Assembly (NCBI GenBank): GCA_963789785.1
Contig: CAWBNC010000006.1
Span: forward strand, 62,001-126,000
Origin: JAEULH01 sp963789785
GTDB lineage: Bacteria; Pseudomonadota; Alphaproteobacteria; Rhodospirillales; Defluviicoccaceae
DNA: 64,000 nucleotides
Direction of reading: 5' to 3'
This document shows positions 45,544 to 56,531 of the stretch, in pieces. A model generated the notes under the pieces. The model was not told where the DNA came from. It ran no database searches and saw only the letters and a list, made by a program, of their open reading frames with translations. The position numbers and the translations under genes were made by a program. Positions within the stretch are counted from its first letter, which is position 1. Each line of letters starts with the position of its first letter.

Positions 45544-46257
45544 ATGCGCCTTTTGCTGATTGAAGACGATCCGTCGGTGCGGCTTAGCACCGAGACCATG
45601 CTCAAGTCCGAGGGCCTCGTGGTCGACACAACCGATCTCGGCGAGGACGGACTCGAGATCGCCAAGCTCTACGACTACGACATCATTCTGCTCGACCTCA
45701 TGCTGCCGGACATGGACGGGATGGAGCTGCTGCGCCGTCTGCGGCACGCGCGAGTCACGACGCCGGTGCTCATTCTCTCGGGGCTGGGTCAGCCGGAGAA
45801 CAAGGTCCGCGGCCTGGGCGGCGGCGCCGATGACTACCTGACCAAACCGTTCGACCGGGGCGAGCTCATCGCTCGAATCCATGCCATCGTCCGCCGCTCC
45901 AAGGGCCATGCGGAGCCTACGATCCGGACCGGCAAGGTGACCCTGAACCTCGCCGCCCGCACCGTCGACATCGAGGGCCGACCGCTGCATCTGACCGGCA
46001 AGGAGTACGGGATCCTCGAGCTGCTCAGCCTGCGCAAGGGCACGACCCTGACGAAGGAAATGTTTCTCAATCACCTCTACGGCGGGATGGACGAGCCCGA
46101 ACTCAAGATCGTCGACGTCTTCATCTGCAAGCTGCGCAAGAAGCTGGCGCAGGCGACGGGCGGCGAGCACTACATCGAGACCGTCTGGGGCCGGGGCTAC
46201 GTTCTGCGCGAAGGCGCGGCCCGTCACGGCGAAGCCAGCGCCGCTGTCGCCGCCTGA
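45544..46257 (+). CDS. ctrA: Cell-cycle response regulator CtrA
   Basis: OmpR-family regulator, 237 residues. The receiver has the phospho-acceptor Asp51 in IILLDLMLPDMDG and the acidic pocket IEDDPS; the conserved ILSGLGQPENKVRGLGGGADDYLTKPFD follows. The C-terminal winged helix (HLTGKEYGILELLSLRKG, KEMFLNHLYGGMDEPELKIVDVFICKLRKKL) is strongly CtrA-like. CtrA controls the cell cycle and flagellar genes in alphaproteobacteria. AAGGGG sits just before the ATG; the phosphodonor protein ChpT is encoded 1.3 kb downstream. Confidence 0.96.
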   Translation: MRLLLIEDDPSVRLSTETMLKSEGLVVDTTDLGEDGLEIAKLYDYDIILLDLMLPDMDGMELLRRLRHARVTTPVLILSGLGQPENKVRGLGGGADDYLTKPFDRGELIARIHAIVRRSKGHAEPTIRTGKVTLNLAARTVDIEGRPLHLTGKEYGILELLSLRKGTTLTKEMFLNHLYGGMDEPELKIVDVFICKLRKKLAQATGGEHYIETVWGRGYVLREGAARHGEASAAVAA

Positions 46258-46281
46258 TCGGCGCGACCGCTCCGGATGAGA

Positions 46282-46308
46282 ACCCCGCCCGGCATGCCCG
46301 GGCGGGGT
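46282..46308. terminator. Hairpin between convergent ctrA and RTX genes
   Basis: Perfect 11-bp stem ACCCCGCCCGG / CCGGGCGGGGT with a 5-base loop, 25 bases after ctrA and 20 bases from the stop of the convergent gene. No T tract, but the stem is strong and could serve both strands. Confidence 0.6.
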
Positions 46309-46327
46309 ATGAGGTGCGCGATGGCGG

Positions 46328-47136
46328 CTACAGGATGAAGTCGGAGGCGATCCAGTCACCGGGCTCGGTTGCGCCGTCGGTGACCAGGATCTCGAAGTCG
46401 ACGCCCGCCTTGCCGTCGACCTCGCCCTGGACGAGGCTGTCGGTCCCACCTCCGGCGACGACGTGGACCTGGCCGGCCTTCAGGACCGCGGCCGGGCTCA
46501 CGAAGGTGAAGGCCTGACGGCCGGCCTGGATTTCGTCGGCGTCGATTTGGTGCAGATCGATCCGGTCACCGCCCGCGCCGCCGATGCCGGCGAAGTCGTA
46601 GATCACATCGTGGTCATCCGGACCCGGCTTCGAATTTACCGATGGACTCATAAACGAAGCGGTCGTTGTCGGCGCCGCCGTTGAGCCGATCGGCGCCATA
46701 TCGGCCGGTAATCGCATCGACCCCGTCCTCGCCGTAGAGCAGGTCGTCACCGGTGCCGCCGCCGAGGTGGTCGTTGCCGGCGCCGCCATATAGCGTATCA
46801 TTGCCCTCCTGACCGGCGAGGCTGTCATTACCGGCGCCGCCATAGAGGACATCGTCACCCGACTTGGCCGAAGATCCGGTCGTTGCCGTCGTCGCCGTAG
46901 AGGTGATCGGCGCCATCTGGGCTACCTTCCGCATCGTACAAGCCGCCGCCGGCGCCATCGATTACGTCATCGCCGCCTAGGCCGTTGATGATGTCGGGTG
47001 CGAGCGGCGGCCGGCTACCCGGCGGATACGCCATCACGCCGAGCGAAAGCTGCTCGTATGGCGTGATCGTGTCGGCTCCTTCGGTGCCTGTGTACGTGTG
47101 AATTTTAGGTTCTGTGCATGTATAGGTGCCCATCAT
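46328..47136 (-). CDS. Small RTX (hemolysin-type) calcium-binding secreted protein, two frameshifts
   Basis: Reconstructed length about 268 residues. It carries several nonapeptide repeats of the GGxGxDxux type (GLGGDDVIDGAGGG, YGDDGNDRIFG, LYGGAGNDSLAGQEGNDTLY, GGAGNDHLGGGTGDDLLYGE) that bind calcium after export, and a C-terminal block (DVIYDFAGIGGAGGDRIDL, GDWIASDFIL) like those read by type I secretion systems. Extra bases near 46860 and 46620 break it into three pieces. GGGGG precedes the double ATG at 47136/47133. No enzyme domain is visible, so its role outside the cell is unknown, and no ABC exporter genes are adjacent. Confidence 0.72.
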
Positions 47137-47582
47137 TGCCCCCAATCCATGCCGTCCTTGCCTCACGGGCAAGCCCGCCGGCTCATTTCCACAATGTTCC
47201 ATCTCGAAGACAAAGCGTCCGCTGGAATGGGCCCGACGGTTCCGCGTCGCCGGCCTGCCCGTCAACTGATTGAATCTAAGCCAGATTAGCGCGCTTATTA
47301 AGAGAATACCCCGGTTTGTCGCAAGCACAAATATTGATTTTCAATCTGTGCCGGGCTGCCTTCCCTGCAACTGGCTTTTACATGGATCTTGCTCTCGGCA
47401 AACACAGATTATCTTGCCGCCGCTTCATGCGTTATTCGCGCACGAAGATAAAGTGATAGTGGCATTTCAGGGCGGCGGCGGGGTGAAGCCACCGTCCGGC
47501 GGATCGGGCGGGACGCGCGCAGCCGGTAAGGCGGCAGGACGAGGACTGCTGGACGACGCACAACAGGATCCAGCGCGCCTTA
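47137..47582. other. AT-richer intergenic region upstream of the RTX gene
   Basis: 446 bases between the RTX start and the chpT stop. The part 47270-47470 is visibly less GC-rich than its surroundings. It must contain the RTX promoter, but no clear hexamers were identified and no open frame looks real. Confidence 0.5.
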
Positions 47583-48329
47583 TCAGCCGATACGCAGGCA
47601 AAAGCTCCCGTCCCGGTCGACCACCTCGACGCGCGCCTTCAGTTGGCGGGCGAGCTGGCCAAGGTAGTAGGCCGGCACCGTTCGCGCCGTAATCGCCTCC
47701 GGCGCCGTCTCCGGATCGAGCGCTACGCGGACGGCCGACGGAAGGTCCGCGCCCCGACCCTCGCCGTCAATCCGGACCGTCGTACCGGACGATCCGCCCT
47801 CGATCCGCACGCTGATCATGCCGCCCCGGCCAAGTCCTTCCGAGGCGACAAGAACCGCGCACAGTACCAAACGAAGCAGAGCCGCTGAGATGTCGTCGCC
47901 GACGGTCCCCGGACCATCAACGCTCCAGTGCAGCGTCACACGGCCGCCGTCGAGGAAAGCGACCGCCAGCCGCCGGGCCTCCTCAAGCGACGATGCCGGG
48001 CCCTGCGACCCGCTCATGGCGAAGGCCTGGCGATAGAATGCCAGCCGGCGGTTGAGCTGACGGCCGCTGAGCCGGATCAGATCGTGGATATCGGCGTTAT
48101 CCGCGGCCTCGTCGGCAAGAAGCTCGACGCCATTGCTGATCGCCCCGGCGGCGCCGATGAGGTCATGGCACAGGCGCGAGCACAGAAGCTGCGCCAGGCG
48201 GAGATCCCCGTCAGCGAACTTGTCCGGCGCGTCAGCGGTTGCGGCACCCGTTGCAAACACGTCCGCGTGCGGCTTCATGCCCAGAATGGATGCGGAACCC
48301 TGAGGACTGCCAGCGGTGGCAAAAGACAT
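47583..48329 (-). CDS. chpT: Histidine phosphotransferase ChpT
   Basis: Passes phosphate from the hybrid kinase CckA to CtrA (and CpdR) in the alphaproteobacterial cell-cycle relay. 248 residues. The phospho-accepting histidine is His55 in LLCSRLCHDLIGAAGAISNGVELL-type helix, followed by a second dimerisation helix (DLIRLSGRQLNRRLAFYRQAF) and a degenerate HATPase-like domain (MISVRIEGGSSGTTVRIDGE) without ATP motifs. The first about 30 residues are extra compared with the family core. Its partner gene ctrA lies 1.3 kb away on the other strand. Confidence 0.88.
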   Translation of the reverse strand: MSFATAGSPQGSASILGMKPHADVFATGAATADAPDKFADGDLRLAQLLCSRLCHDLIGAAGAISNGVELLADEAADNADIHDLIRLSGRQLNRRLAFYRQAFAMSGSQGPASSLEEARRLAVAFLDGGRVTLHWSVDGPGTVGDDISAALLRLVLCAVLVASEGLGRGGMISVRIEGGSSGTTVRIDGEGRGADLPSAVRVALDPETAPEAITARTVPAYYLGQLARQLKARVEVVDRDGSFCLRIG

Positions 48330-48451
48330 TTTTCTACCTCAAGGTGTACTGACTACATCGAACAACCTGAGGATGCCACCGTCGGCATAACACGTAAAGG
48401 ATTAATTTGTTTTTGTTGGATGCCCGCATAAATAGTAACACGCAGAAATTC

Positions 48452-51400
48452 CTAGTAGTCCCACCTCCAGCGCAGGCCGAGCGCGCCTTCCGTTCCCTGT
48501 CCGGTGTCACCAACCTCACTCTCTACCGACAGACCGGGCAGGATCTCGACCTCGACGGTCCCGGCGGTGGAGTTCCCGTCAACGCCCTGGCGGGCGCCGA
48601 CATAGACGCCGTCGGCAACATAGCGGCCGATGCCGAGCGACGGCCCCCCACCGCTCCCGGCGCCATTCTCTTCGCCCGTATCGACCGTCAGCACATCCAG
48701 TCCGAGCAGGTTGCGGAGGTAGCTGAGGGCGTTCTCCGAGAGGCTTTCGCCGCTGGCGAGCGTATCGAGCGCAAGGCCCAGCTGGGCAAGCTCCACCGGA
48801 CCGAGTTTGGCCACATCCTTGCCGAACAGGACGCGGGCCAGGATCTCGCTGTCGGGGAGGGCCGGTTGCGATGACAGCTCGATGTGCGGCGCCGAGGCCG
48901 TGCCGGTGACCGTGATCCGCGCGGTCAGGTCGCTGACCTGCCGGGCGGCGACGACGTTCAGGGTCGGATCGACACTCTTGGCGCCGGAAAAGCCGATGTC
49001 GCCCTTCTCGATGGTGAAGCGCCGTCCGGCGAAGTCGAACACGCCGGTGCGCGCGGCGACGGCTCCGGTGAGGATCGGGGTCGCCGTCGTGCCGGTGACG
49101 CGGAGATGGCCCTGCCACTCCAACTCCAGTCCCCGGCCGCGGACGAAGACGCGGCGCGGCATGGCGACGGCGATGTCGAGGCCGGCGATCCACGCCGGCG
49201 CCGCCGCTTTCTTCGTCTGCGGCCGAGGCGGGCCCGGCGGCAGGTTGATCTCCTTGACATCGAGGACAACCACCGACGGCGGCAGCCGGTCGATCAGGCG
49301 CACCTCCACCTTGTCGGTCGTGATGGCGCCGGAGATGCGCGCCTCGTTTGGGGATTGGCGAATGTTGATGTTACCGCTCAGCGTCGCGGTAACATCATCG
49401 CGGCGCACCAGCGTCGCTTCGGCGAAGGTCATGGTCAGGTCGGCCAGCGGCCGACCGCCGCTGCCCAATGCGAAACTCCCGTTGCCCGCGACGGTGCCAC
49501 GTTCGCCGTCGGTGCCGCTGAGGGCGAGCGCCACCGCGCCGGCGCCGTCCGCCTGGGCGCTGACGGTCAGATCCTTGACAACGGTCCCGGTGACGAAGTT
49601 CTCGAACCGCCCGCCACTCAGGGAAATGGCGCCGTCGATCCGCGGGCTGGCGATGGTTCCGCCGATCCTCAGATCGACGTTGCTCTCACCTGTCAGCCTC
49701 TGATCGGGCAGCGGCAAAAGCTCCCACAGTTCGGCAATCGGCCCGGCCCAGTTCAACCGGCCGCTCAGCGGCGCCTGCGGCGAGAGCCGGGGCGTGAGCG
49801 TGCGCGCATCGACTATGGCTGGAACACTGGCCGAAACTTCGAGAGGGCGCCCGGCGATTTCGCTGCGGGCCTCCACCGCCAGGACACCGTCGCCAAGCCG
49901 CGCCGTGGCGGTGGCGTCGACGGCGCGCGCCGGAGTCATGCCGCCGATGCGCGCCGCTTTCAGCTCGACATCGAGATCACCGGCCAGATCCCGACCGCCC
50001 ACGCTGTGGACCGAGCCTCTCGCGTCGATCGTTCCGGCGAGGTCCAGGTCCGGGCGTATGGCCGCGGCCAGCGCCAGCGGCAAATCCCGGACGACGAGAC
50101 TGCCCTCGGTCCCGCTGCCTCCGGTCCGCCCGGAAGCCGTGATTTCGCCCGCGCCGACGGCAAGGTCGAGATCCTCGACACGCACCCCGGCATCGTCGAT
50201 TGTGATGACCGACGGCCGGCGCAGGGCCAGAACCTCGCCGCCGAGGTCGCCATCAAAGGACTTGACGACGAGGCGTGTCATTCCGTCCTCGCGGCGCAGC
50301 GTCCCCGCGGCACGGATTTCGCCGCCGCCGGCGCCGGGCAAGCGGGCGGTGACGCGAACGTCACCCTCATCGGCGGAACCGGTGATGGTGGCCTGGAGCG
50401 AGTCGAGGCGCGCTCCGCCCGCCGACAGCTCCTCGGCTGTGGCCTCAACCTCGCCCAGCATATGCGCGGGCGGCCCGGCGAGATGGGCCCGCAGCGACAT
50501 GGTTCCGGCGCTGCCGGCGGGTCCTTCCGGGCCGGTCAGGGCAAGCGAACGGCCGCCGGCCGCAACATCGATCGTCTGCTCGCCGCCTTTTTGCGCCCAG
50601 TCGGATTGTCGCATTTGTTTGTCCGGCGAGCCTGTAGCCGGCAAGTCCGGCCGCCTTTGCGTCCCTGCCCGTCGCAAGCGCCACCTCGCCCAGAACGGGG
50701 CCGCCGGCGGGCGGCAGATCCAGTGCCCCGGTCGCGCTCGCGCCGGGCGCCGAGGCCTCGAACGGCCCGAGATGAAACACCCCGTCGGCCGTGCGGGCGA
50801 AGGGAATGCGGGCGCGGACCGGATCGCCTTCAATGCCAACGGCGACGCTGAGCGTTCCGTGCGCTGAAGACAGGAGTTCCGTCCGCGGTGATCTCCGCCC
50901 GAGCCGGCGATACCGCCTTACCCGCGATGCGTCCGTCGTCGAAGCTCAGCGTCGCCTGGGTCCGCGGATCGGCCGGATCTCCCGAGAACGCACCATCGAG
51001 GCCGAGCGCGCCTTGCGCCGCCAGACCGGCCGCGGCTGCCACCGGCGCGACATCGGGAACGCGGACCCGGTATTCGCCATGAAGGACGCGCTCGGCGAGC
51101 TCCGCCGACACCTCGGCCCGGATCCCCTCGCCTTCAAGCATGACCTCGTCGAGGCGCATCGACCGCCCGGCCGCATCGGCGGCGAACCGGCCTTTCAGCG
51201 CCGGTTCTGCCCCGAGCAGGCGTCGACAGGCGCGAGACCCGTGCGCAGGGCATCCGCCGCAATGCTGAAGGTGCCCTGCACATTGCCGCTTCGGCGAGCC
51301 ACTTCCGCGGTGAGGTCACCGCTCCCGACAAGACCGCGTCCCGTGGCGGTGCGCAAAGCGGCCAGATCTTCGACGCGGCCATGAAACGTCGCCTCGCCGT

Positions 51401-52847
51401 CGCCGTTTGCGAGCCCCACGCTCCCTTCGCCCGTAAGCGTAAGCGCCGGCGCATCGAGCCTTACCGTTTCCACCTTCAGTTCGTTGCTGTTCCGATCGAG
51501 GATCGCGTCGATGCCGAGGCGCGGGTCGCCGCCGAGCAACGCGGCGATATCCTTGCCGCCTGCGCGAACGCCGGCGAAAGCAGCGGTCGCATGCAGCCTG
51601 ACCTGCCCGCCTGCTCCTTGCGCAGGCTCGACCCGAACGGTCCAGTCGGCGCAATTCACCGCTGCGTCTGGTACGCCTAACCCCGTGACGGTTCCCGAGG
51701 CGGCAATCTTCGGCGCTGCCCACGGCCCGGAGACATCCGCCTCGGCGTTGATCGAGTCAAGGCTGGCCGGTCCCAGCAGCGGCTCCAGCACGGATCCGTC
51801 GGCGACGACAAGCCGAACATTCGCCGTCTCGATCCGCCCGGCGTCCATGTCGACGACGCCGCCGCCGGTCAGGCGGATGCCGCCGGCCGCCGCCTCCAGC
51901 GCATCGACGTGGAGAGCGTCGCCATCGGGACGGCGCAGCGCCAGCCCGAAACGTGATTCCGCTCGCCGTCAGCGGTCGCCAGGCGTCACCCAGCAGCGCC
52001 GCGATATCGGCGCGGCCTGAGATGCGGGCCGTGGTGCCGGACGTATCCGTCTCGCTGCGGATTTCAGCATCGAGGCGAACACCGTCGCCGATGGCGCCGC
52101 TGATAGCGCCGCGCCAGGCCTCGATCGGTCCGCTGCCGGAGACCGAAAGACGAACCGGCGGTTGTCCGGCGAGTCCCATGGCGGCGCCAATCAGCCCGCC
52201 TCCCGGCTCGTCAAGGCGCGCATCCACCGTCAAGCGCCCGCGTCGCGGGCAACCAGGTCGCGGCAAGGTTGGCCTCGCCGCCGGCGCCGTTGGTCCTGAC
52301 GACTCTCGCCGTGGTCTCGACCGTGCCCCCGGCGCCTGCGGCGGCGAGCCGGCCGCTGGCGCCGAAGATCGACGCGGCTCGCCCGCGACGGCGGGGCCGA
52401 TCTCGCACATCGTCGATCGTGAAGCCGTCGACCTCCAGATCGAGCGGCAGGGTCGGCAGGCCCGGGTTGCTCGTCGTGGCCGCACCGTTCACGCCGGCCT
52501 TGGGCAGACGGCTCAGCCGGACGCCGTCGGCAATGGCCTCGCGTACCGAGATGCGGCCACGCAAGCAGCGCCAGCGGCCGCCAGTCGATGGCGAGCCTGT
52601 CGATGGCGAGCCATTCCCCATCCGTGTCGCGCAGCTTAAGCCCGCGCAGGGCGAGATGCGACGGCAGGCCCGGCTCGATACCGGCGATGCTCACCTCTGC
52701 TTCGCCCGGCGTCGAAGCGAGCCTCGCCAGCGCCTGCGCAGCGATGCGCCCGCCGGCCTCGGTCTGAAGAAAGAGAAGCCCGGCGGCGACGAGCATCGCC
52801 AGCAGCGCCAGTACGCCACCGATGCCCAGGATCGCCCGCCGCAGCAT
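48452..52847 (-). CDS. tamB: Translocation and assembly module protein TamB (DUF490), many frameshifts
   Basis: Large inner-membrane-anchored, periplasm-spanning protein that works with TamA in outer-membrane assembly or lipid transport. The N-terminal anchor (LGIGGVLALLAMLVAAGLLF) is followed by long beta-helical AsmA-like repeats and the conserved C-terminal DUF490 domain (VDLRIGGTIASPRIDGAISL, PILTGAVAARTGVFDFAGRR, FTIEKGDIGFSG, ILARVLFGKDVAKLGPVEL), ending in LGLRWRWDY. About 1460 residues when pieced together. Frame changes occur at about 52590, 52440, 52230, 51950, 51220, 50800 and 50640, most as one extra base. The ATG at 52847 overlaps the tamA stop. Confidence 0.88.
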
Positions 52848-54736
52848 CAGAAGGACTCGCCCAGCGCGATGTAGAACTGGAACGCGTCATCGGTGCCGCT
52901 GCGCGGGTTCAGCGGGAAGGCGATATCCAGGCGCACCGGGCCGATGGGGGTAAAATAGCGCAGACCGCCGCCCGCGGCCCAGCGGATCGGCCGGTCGAAC
53001 GACGGGTAGGACTGGTCGAAGACGTTGCCGCCATCGACGAACGCAAACGACGCCGAAATTGCCCCACACCCGCGTCCTCAACTCGACGCTGGTCTCGAGC
53101 AGGGACCGCCCGCCGAGGGGATCGTTATTGTCGTCAATCGGACCGACCTCCTGGAACCGATAGCCGCGGATCGAATCGCCGCCGCCGGCGTAGAACCGTT
53201 TGTTGGCGGGAATATCGGAGCGCGACTGGCCGACAATCGATCCGATCCGCAGCCGGCCGGCGAGGACGAAGCGGCGATGCCGAGTCCAATGGCAGGTAGG
53301 CCGAGCCCGTCGCTTCGTTCACCACGAAAGCCGATGGCCTTGTCGAACCAGCCGGCATAAGGCGTCGTCTCCAGGCGCAGCCGGGTTCCCTTGGTCGGAT
53401 TGAGCCGGTTGTTGGCGCCATCGTAATACAGCCACAGCGGCGCGCCGACGAGGGTCGACGTGCGTCGGCCTTCCTGGTCTTCGAGTTGCGCCCATTCCAA
53501 GGATCCCGCAAGCGAGCCGGTCCATCGTTCGCTGAGCGGTCGCTGGAGGCCGGCGCTAGTCTCGACGCTCAGCTCGTTAAGGCGGTGCTGTTGGTGCGCG
53601 TGCCGATCGTGTTTGAAAACAGATCCTGCTCGGGCAGGCGGAAATTCGGACGAACGAAACGAACCTCGGCCGACTGAGTGATCTCCCCGATTTCTGCGGC
53701 CAGATCCAGATCTTCATTGCGGCGGAACAGGTTGCGGTGCTCCCAGAAGACCTTGACCGCAGGACCCTCGCTGGTTGCGTATTTGACGCCAAAGCCCACG
53801 GAGCGTTGCTTGCCTTCGACGAGACGGGTGCGCAGCGGGATTTCGCCCTCGTCGGTGGTCTCGTCCGCCGGATTGGTCGCGACGGCGGCAAACAGCCCGG
53901 TGCGCAAGAGCCGCGTGCGGTAGAGATCGACGAGGCGCTGGTCGTAAAGGTCGCCCTTCCGCCATGGAACGAGAACCCGGATGTAATCTTCCTCCACTCC
54001 GCTGAGGCCGGCGATGGTCACCGCGCCGAAGCGAGCCTCCGCGCCGGGATCGATCTCGAGCGCGACCCGCATGGTCTCGGCCGCGTGGTCGACAACGACC
54101 TTGCGATCGCGTACCTCCGCCAGCGGATGGCCGCGGTCGGCGAGAAAGCGCAGCGCCCGCCGCTCGCCGGCAACGACGTCGGGGGCGCGGGCAACCTCGC
54201 CGAGCTTGATCCCGAGATCCTTGAGCTCCGGCTTCGGCGCCGTCGCCGCATCTTCGGCTCCCGTGTAGCGAACGGTAAACGCGCCAAACCGATAAGCCGG
54301 TCCCGGATCGATGACGAGCCGCACCCGCAGCGGCTTTGTCTCGCGATCGATGTCCGCCGAGATCGCCGACCGGTAGTAGCCCTCTGAACGCAAAACGTCG
54401 CGAAACCGCTCCGTGTCGCCCTCGATCCGTCGCTGCAGACCGAGATCGGTGAAGGGCGGGCGGTCGCTAAGGGCGATGAGTTGCGAGCTTTTCTCAAGCA
54501 GTGCGCGCGTGCGGCGGTCGAGCTTGGCGCCATCAGCGGCGACGATCTCGGCTTCGTAGCTAACGGCCGCAGCCGGTGTGCTTTCAGGCTCGGACCCGCC
54601 GCCGCCGACCTCCTCTCCGCTGGCCGCAGAAGGCGCGCCGCCGCCGGCAGAGCCGCCGAAGACGGCGCACCCGGACGCGCCGAGGCAGAGCGAGACTGGC
54701 AACAACGAAACCGAGAACCGTGCGCCGGTGCGCCAT
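52847..54736 (-). CDS. tamA: Outer-membrane assembly factor TamA (Omp85 family), several frameshifts
   Basis: Outer-membrane barrel with N-terminal POTRA domains, partner of TamB. POTRA repeats are visible (FRDVLRSEGYYRSAISADID, PGPAYRFGAFTVRYTG, ALRFLADRGHPLAEVRDR, IRVLVPWRKGDLYDQRLVDL). The barrel carries the Omp85 features GFGVKYATSEGPAVKVFWEH, GTRLRLETTPYAGWF and GPVRLDIAFPLNPR, ending FYIALGESF. The start at 54736 gives a signal peptide (MAHRRTVLGFVVASLAL) that needs one frame change near 54700 to reach LGASGCAVFGG, a lipobox-like site. More changes lie near 53580 and in 52980-53340. About 630 residues repaired. Confidence 0.87.
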
Positions 54737-54775
54737 TGCAGTATTGCGTTTCCTACACCGGCTCGCGCTGCGTTT

Positions 54776-55483
54776 TCAGGATCGCTCGTCCCGAAGCCAC
54801 TCGGCAAGAACCTTGCCGGCGATCGCCTCCACCTGTTCGCTGCAGACCCGGCTGTCACGGCGAAGAGACGGAACATCGAGACCGGGCGCCGCCGCGATCT
54901 CCGCGGCATGGCCGACGAACCAGTGCTCCAGTCCCGTGGCGGTTGCCTCGAGGTGGAACTGCAGCGCCAGAGTTCGCGAGCCATGCGAGAACGCCTGGTT
55001 CTCGTAGGCCGCGGTCGAGGCCAGCCGGACCGCACCGGACGGCAGATCGAAAGTGTCGCCGTGCCAGTGCAGGACCGGGACGTCGCCCTTAAGATGGCGC
55101 AGGCAGGAGGCCTCGCCCGCGGCGCTCAGGCGGACCGGCGCCCAGCCGATTTCCTTCACCGGCCCCGGATAGACCCGCGCGCCCAGGGCCCGGGCGATGA
55201 GCTGCGCCCCCAGGCAGACGCCGAGAACCCGGCGGCCGGCGGCGATCTGGTTCTCGATCAGGCGGAGCTCGCGGATGAGGAACGGATAGGCCTGTTCCTC
55301 GTAGGCGCCGATGGGACCGCCAAGCACGACCAGGAGTTCTGGGCCCGCTTCCAATCCGGCAGGATCATCAAGGCCATCGACGGCGTCGAGGTAGCGGATG
55401 CCATAGCCGGCCGCCGCAAGCACCGGTGCGAACGCTCCCAGATCCTCGAAGGCGACATGACGGATGACGAGCGCGGATGCCAT
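54776..55483 (-). CDS. Class I glutamine amidotransferase-like protein (GuaA-type domain)
   Basis: Free-standing amidotransferase of 235 residues. The nucleophile Cys is in RRVLGVCLGAQLIARALGA (about residue 87), the oxyanion region in LVVLGGPIGAYEEQ, and the catalytic His and Glu in LALQFHLEATA. The ATG at 55483 begins SALVIRHVAFEDLG as in relatives; another ATG at 55528 adds 15 residues. Proteins of this type are annotated as glutamine amidotransferase or gamma-glutamyl hydrolase; the acceptor is unknown. It shares a divergent 157-base region with nadK. Confidence 0.85.
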   Translation of the reverse strand: MASALVIRHVAFEDLGAFAPVLAAAGYGIRYLDAVDGLDDPAGLEAGPELLVVLGGPIGAYEEQAYPFLIRELRLIENQIAAGRRVLGVCLGAQLIARALGARVYPGPVKEIGWAPVRLSAAGEASCLRHLKGDVPVLHWHGDTFDLPSGAVRLASTAAYENQAFSHGSRTLALQFHLEATATGLEHWFVGHAAEIAAAPGLDVPSLRRDSRVCSEQVEAIAGKVLAEWLRDERS

Positions 55484-55640
55484 GGCGGCGTGCTCGCATA
55501 CGCTCGCGATCGGAGTCAAGCGCGCCATCGTGTTTGCCGTTCGACGGCCGACCGGCGTCGGCGCTGGCGATCACGGCCGGCTTGGCTATACTGCCGCGGC
55601 AAATGCACCCATCTTCGTCTTGGCCTGCGCCCGGCTGATC

Positions 55641-56410
55641 ATGTCCTTCCCCGCCATCGCCCTGGTTGCCTCGGACCACCCCCGCGCCCGCGAGGCGCTG
55701 GAGCGGTTGCGCAAGCTCTACGCGACGGTCCCGCCCGAACGCGCCGACATCATCGTCGCGCTCGGCGGCGATGGCTTCATGCTCGAAACGCTTCACCGCT
55801 ACATGAACCGGAATGTCCCAATCTTCGGCATGAATCGTGGCTCGGTCGGGTTTCTGATGAATACTTTCTCCGAAGACGACGCTCATCGAGCGGGTTACCA
55901 AGGCCGAGCCGATCGGCCTTAACCCGCTGCGCATGACGGCGACCGACATCCGGGGCGAGAAGCCACGAGGCGCTGGCGATCAACGAGGTCTCGCTGCTGC
56001 GCGAGACGCGCTTCGCAGCCAAGCTGACCATCGAGATCGACGGCATTGTCCGCATGCCGGAGATGATCTGCGACGGCGTGCTGCTTTCGACGCCGGCAGG
56101 CAGCACCGCCTACAATGTCTCGCTGAACGGCCCGATCCTGCCGCTCGGCGCCCACGTCCTTGCGTTGACGCCGATCAGCGTCTTTCGCCCCCGGCAATGG
56201 CGCGGCGCCATCCTTCCCCATGAAGTGACGGTCGGCGTCAAGGTGTTGTCGCCCCATGATCGCCCGGTCAGCGCCGTCGCCGACTACACCGAGGTTCGCG
56301 ACGTCGTCCAGGTCAAGATCTGCGAGGATCGCAGCGTCGTCCTGACCCTGCTGTTCGATCCGGAGCATAACCTGGAGGAGCGGGTCATCAAGGAGCAGTT
56401 CCTCCTTTGA
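55641..56410 (+). CDS. nadK: NAD kinase, two frameshifts
   Basis: Phosphorylates NAD to NADP; essential in most bacteria. About 256 residues when repaired. The family motif GGDG is in IIVALGGDGFMLETLH (residues about 32-47), with GMNRGSVGFLMN, and the NE/D substrate motif follows in INEVSLLRE; CDGVLLSTPAGSTAYNVSLNGPILP is the second conserved region. An extra base near 55882 (SEDD|LIERV) and another C near 55965 (GEK|HEALAINEV) break the frame twice. An essential gene broken twice is good evidence that these are sequence errors. Confidence 0.93.
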
Positions 56411-56531
56411 GGCCGGAAGCCGGCGATCCCGTTTCCACTCGCCGCCTCCTCGCGATGTGATACACTGCGCCTAATCATGCTGGGGACGTTTGCCCCCACT
56501 GGGCTAGGCAAAGCAGCGGGACGCAATAAAA

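Noticed and set aside
48884..50851. 655-residue open frame antisense to tamB
   Set aside because: Arg/Gly/Asp-rich shadow with no domain; the minus strand carries clear TamB sequence.
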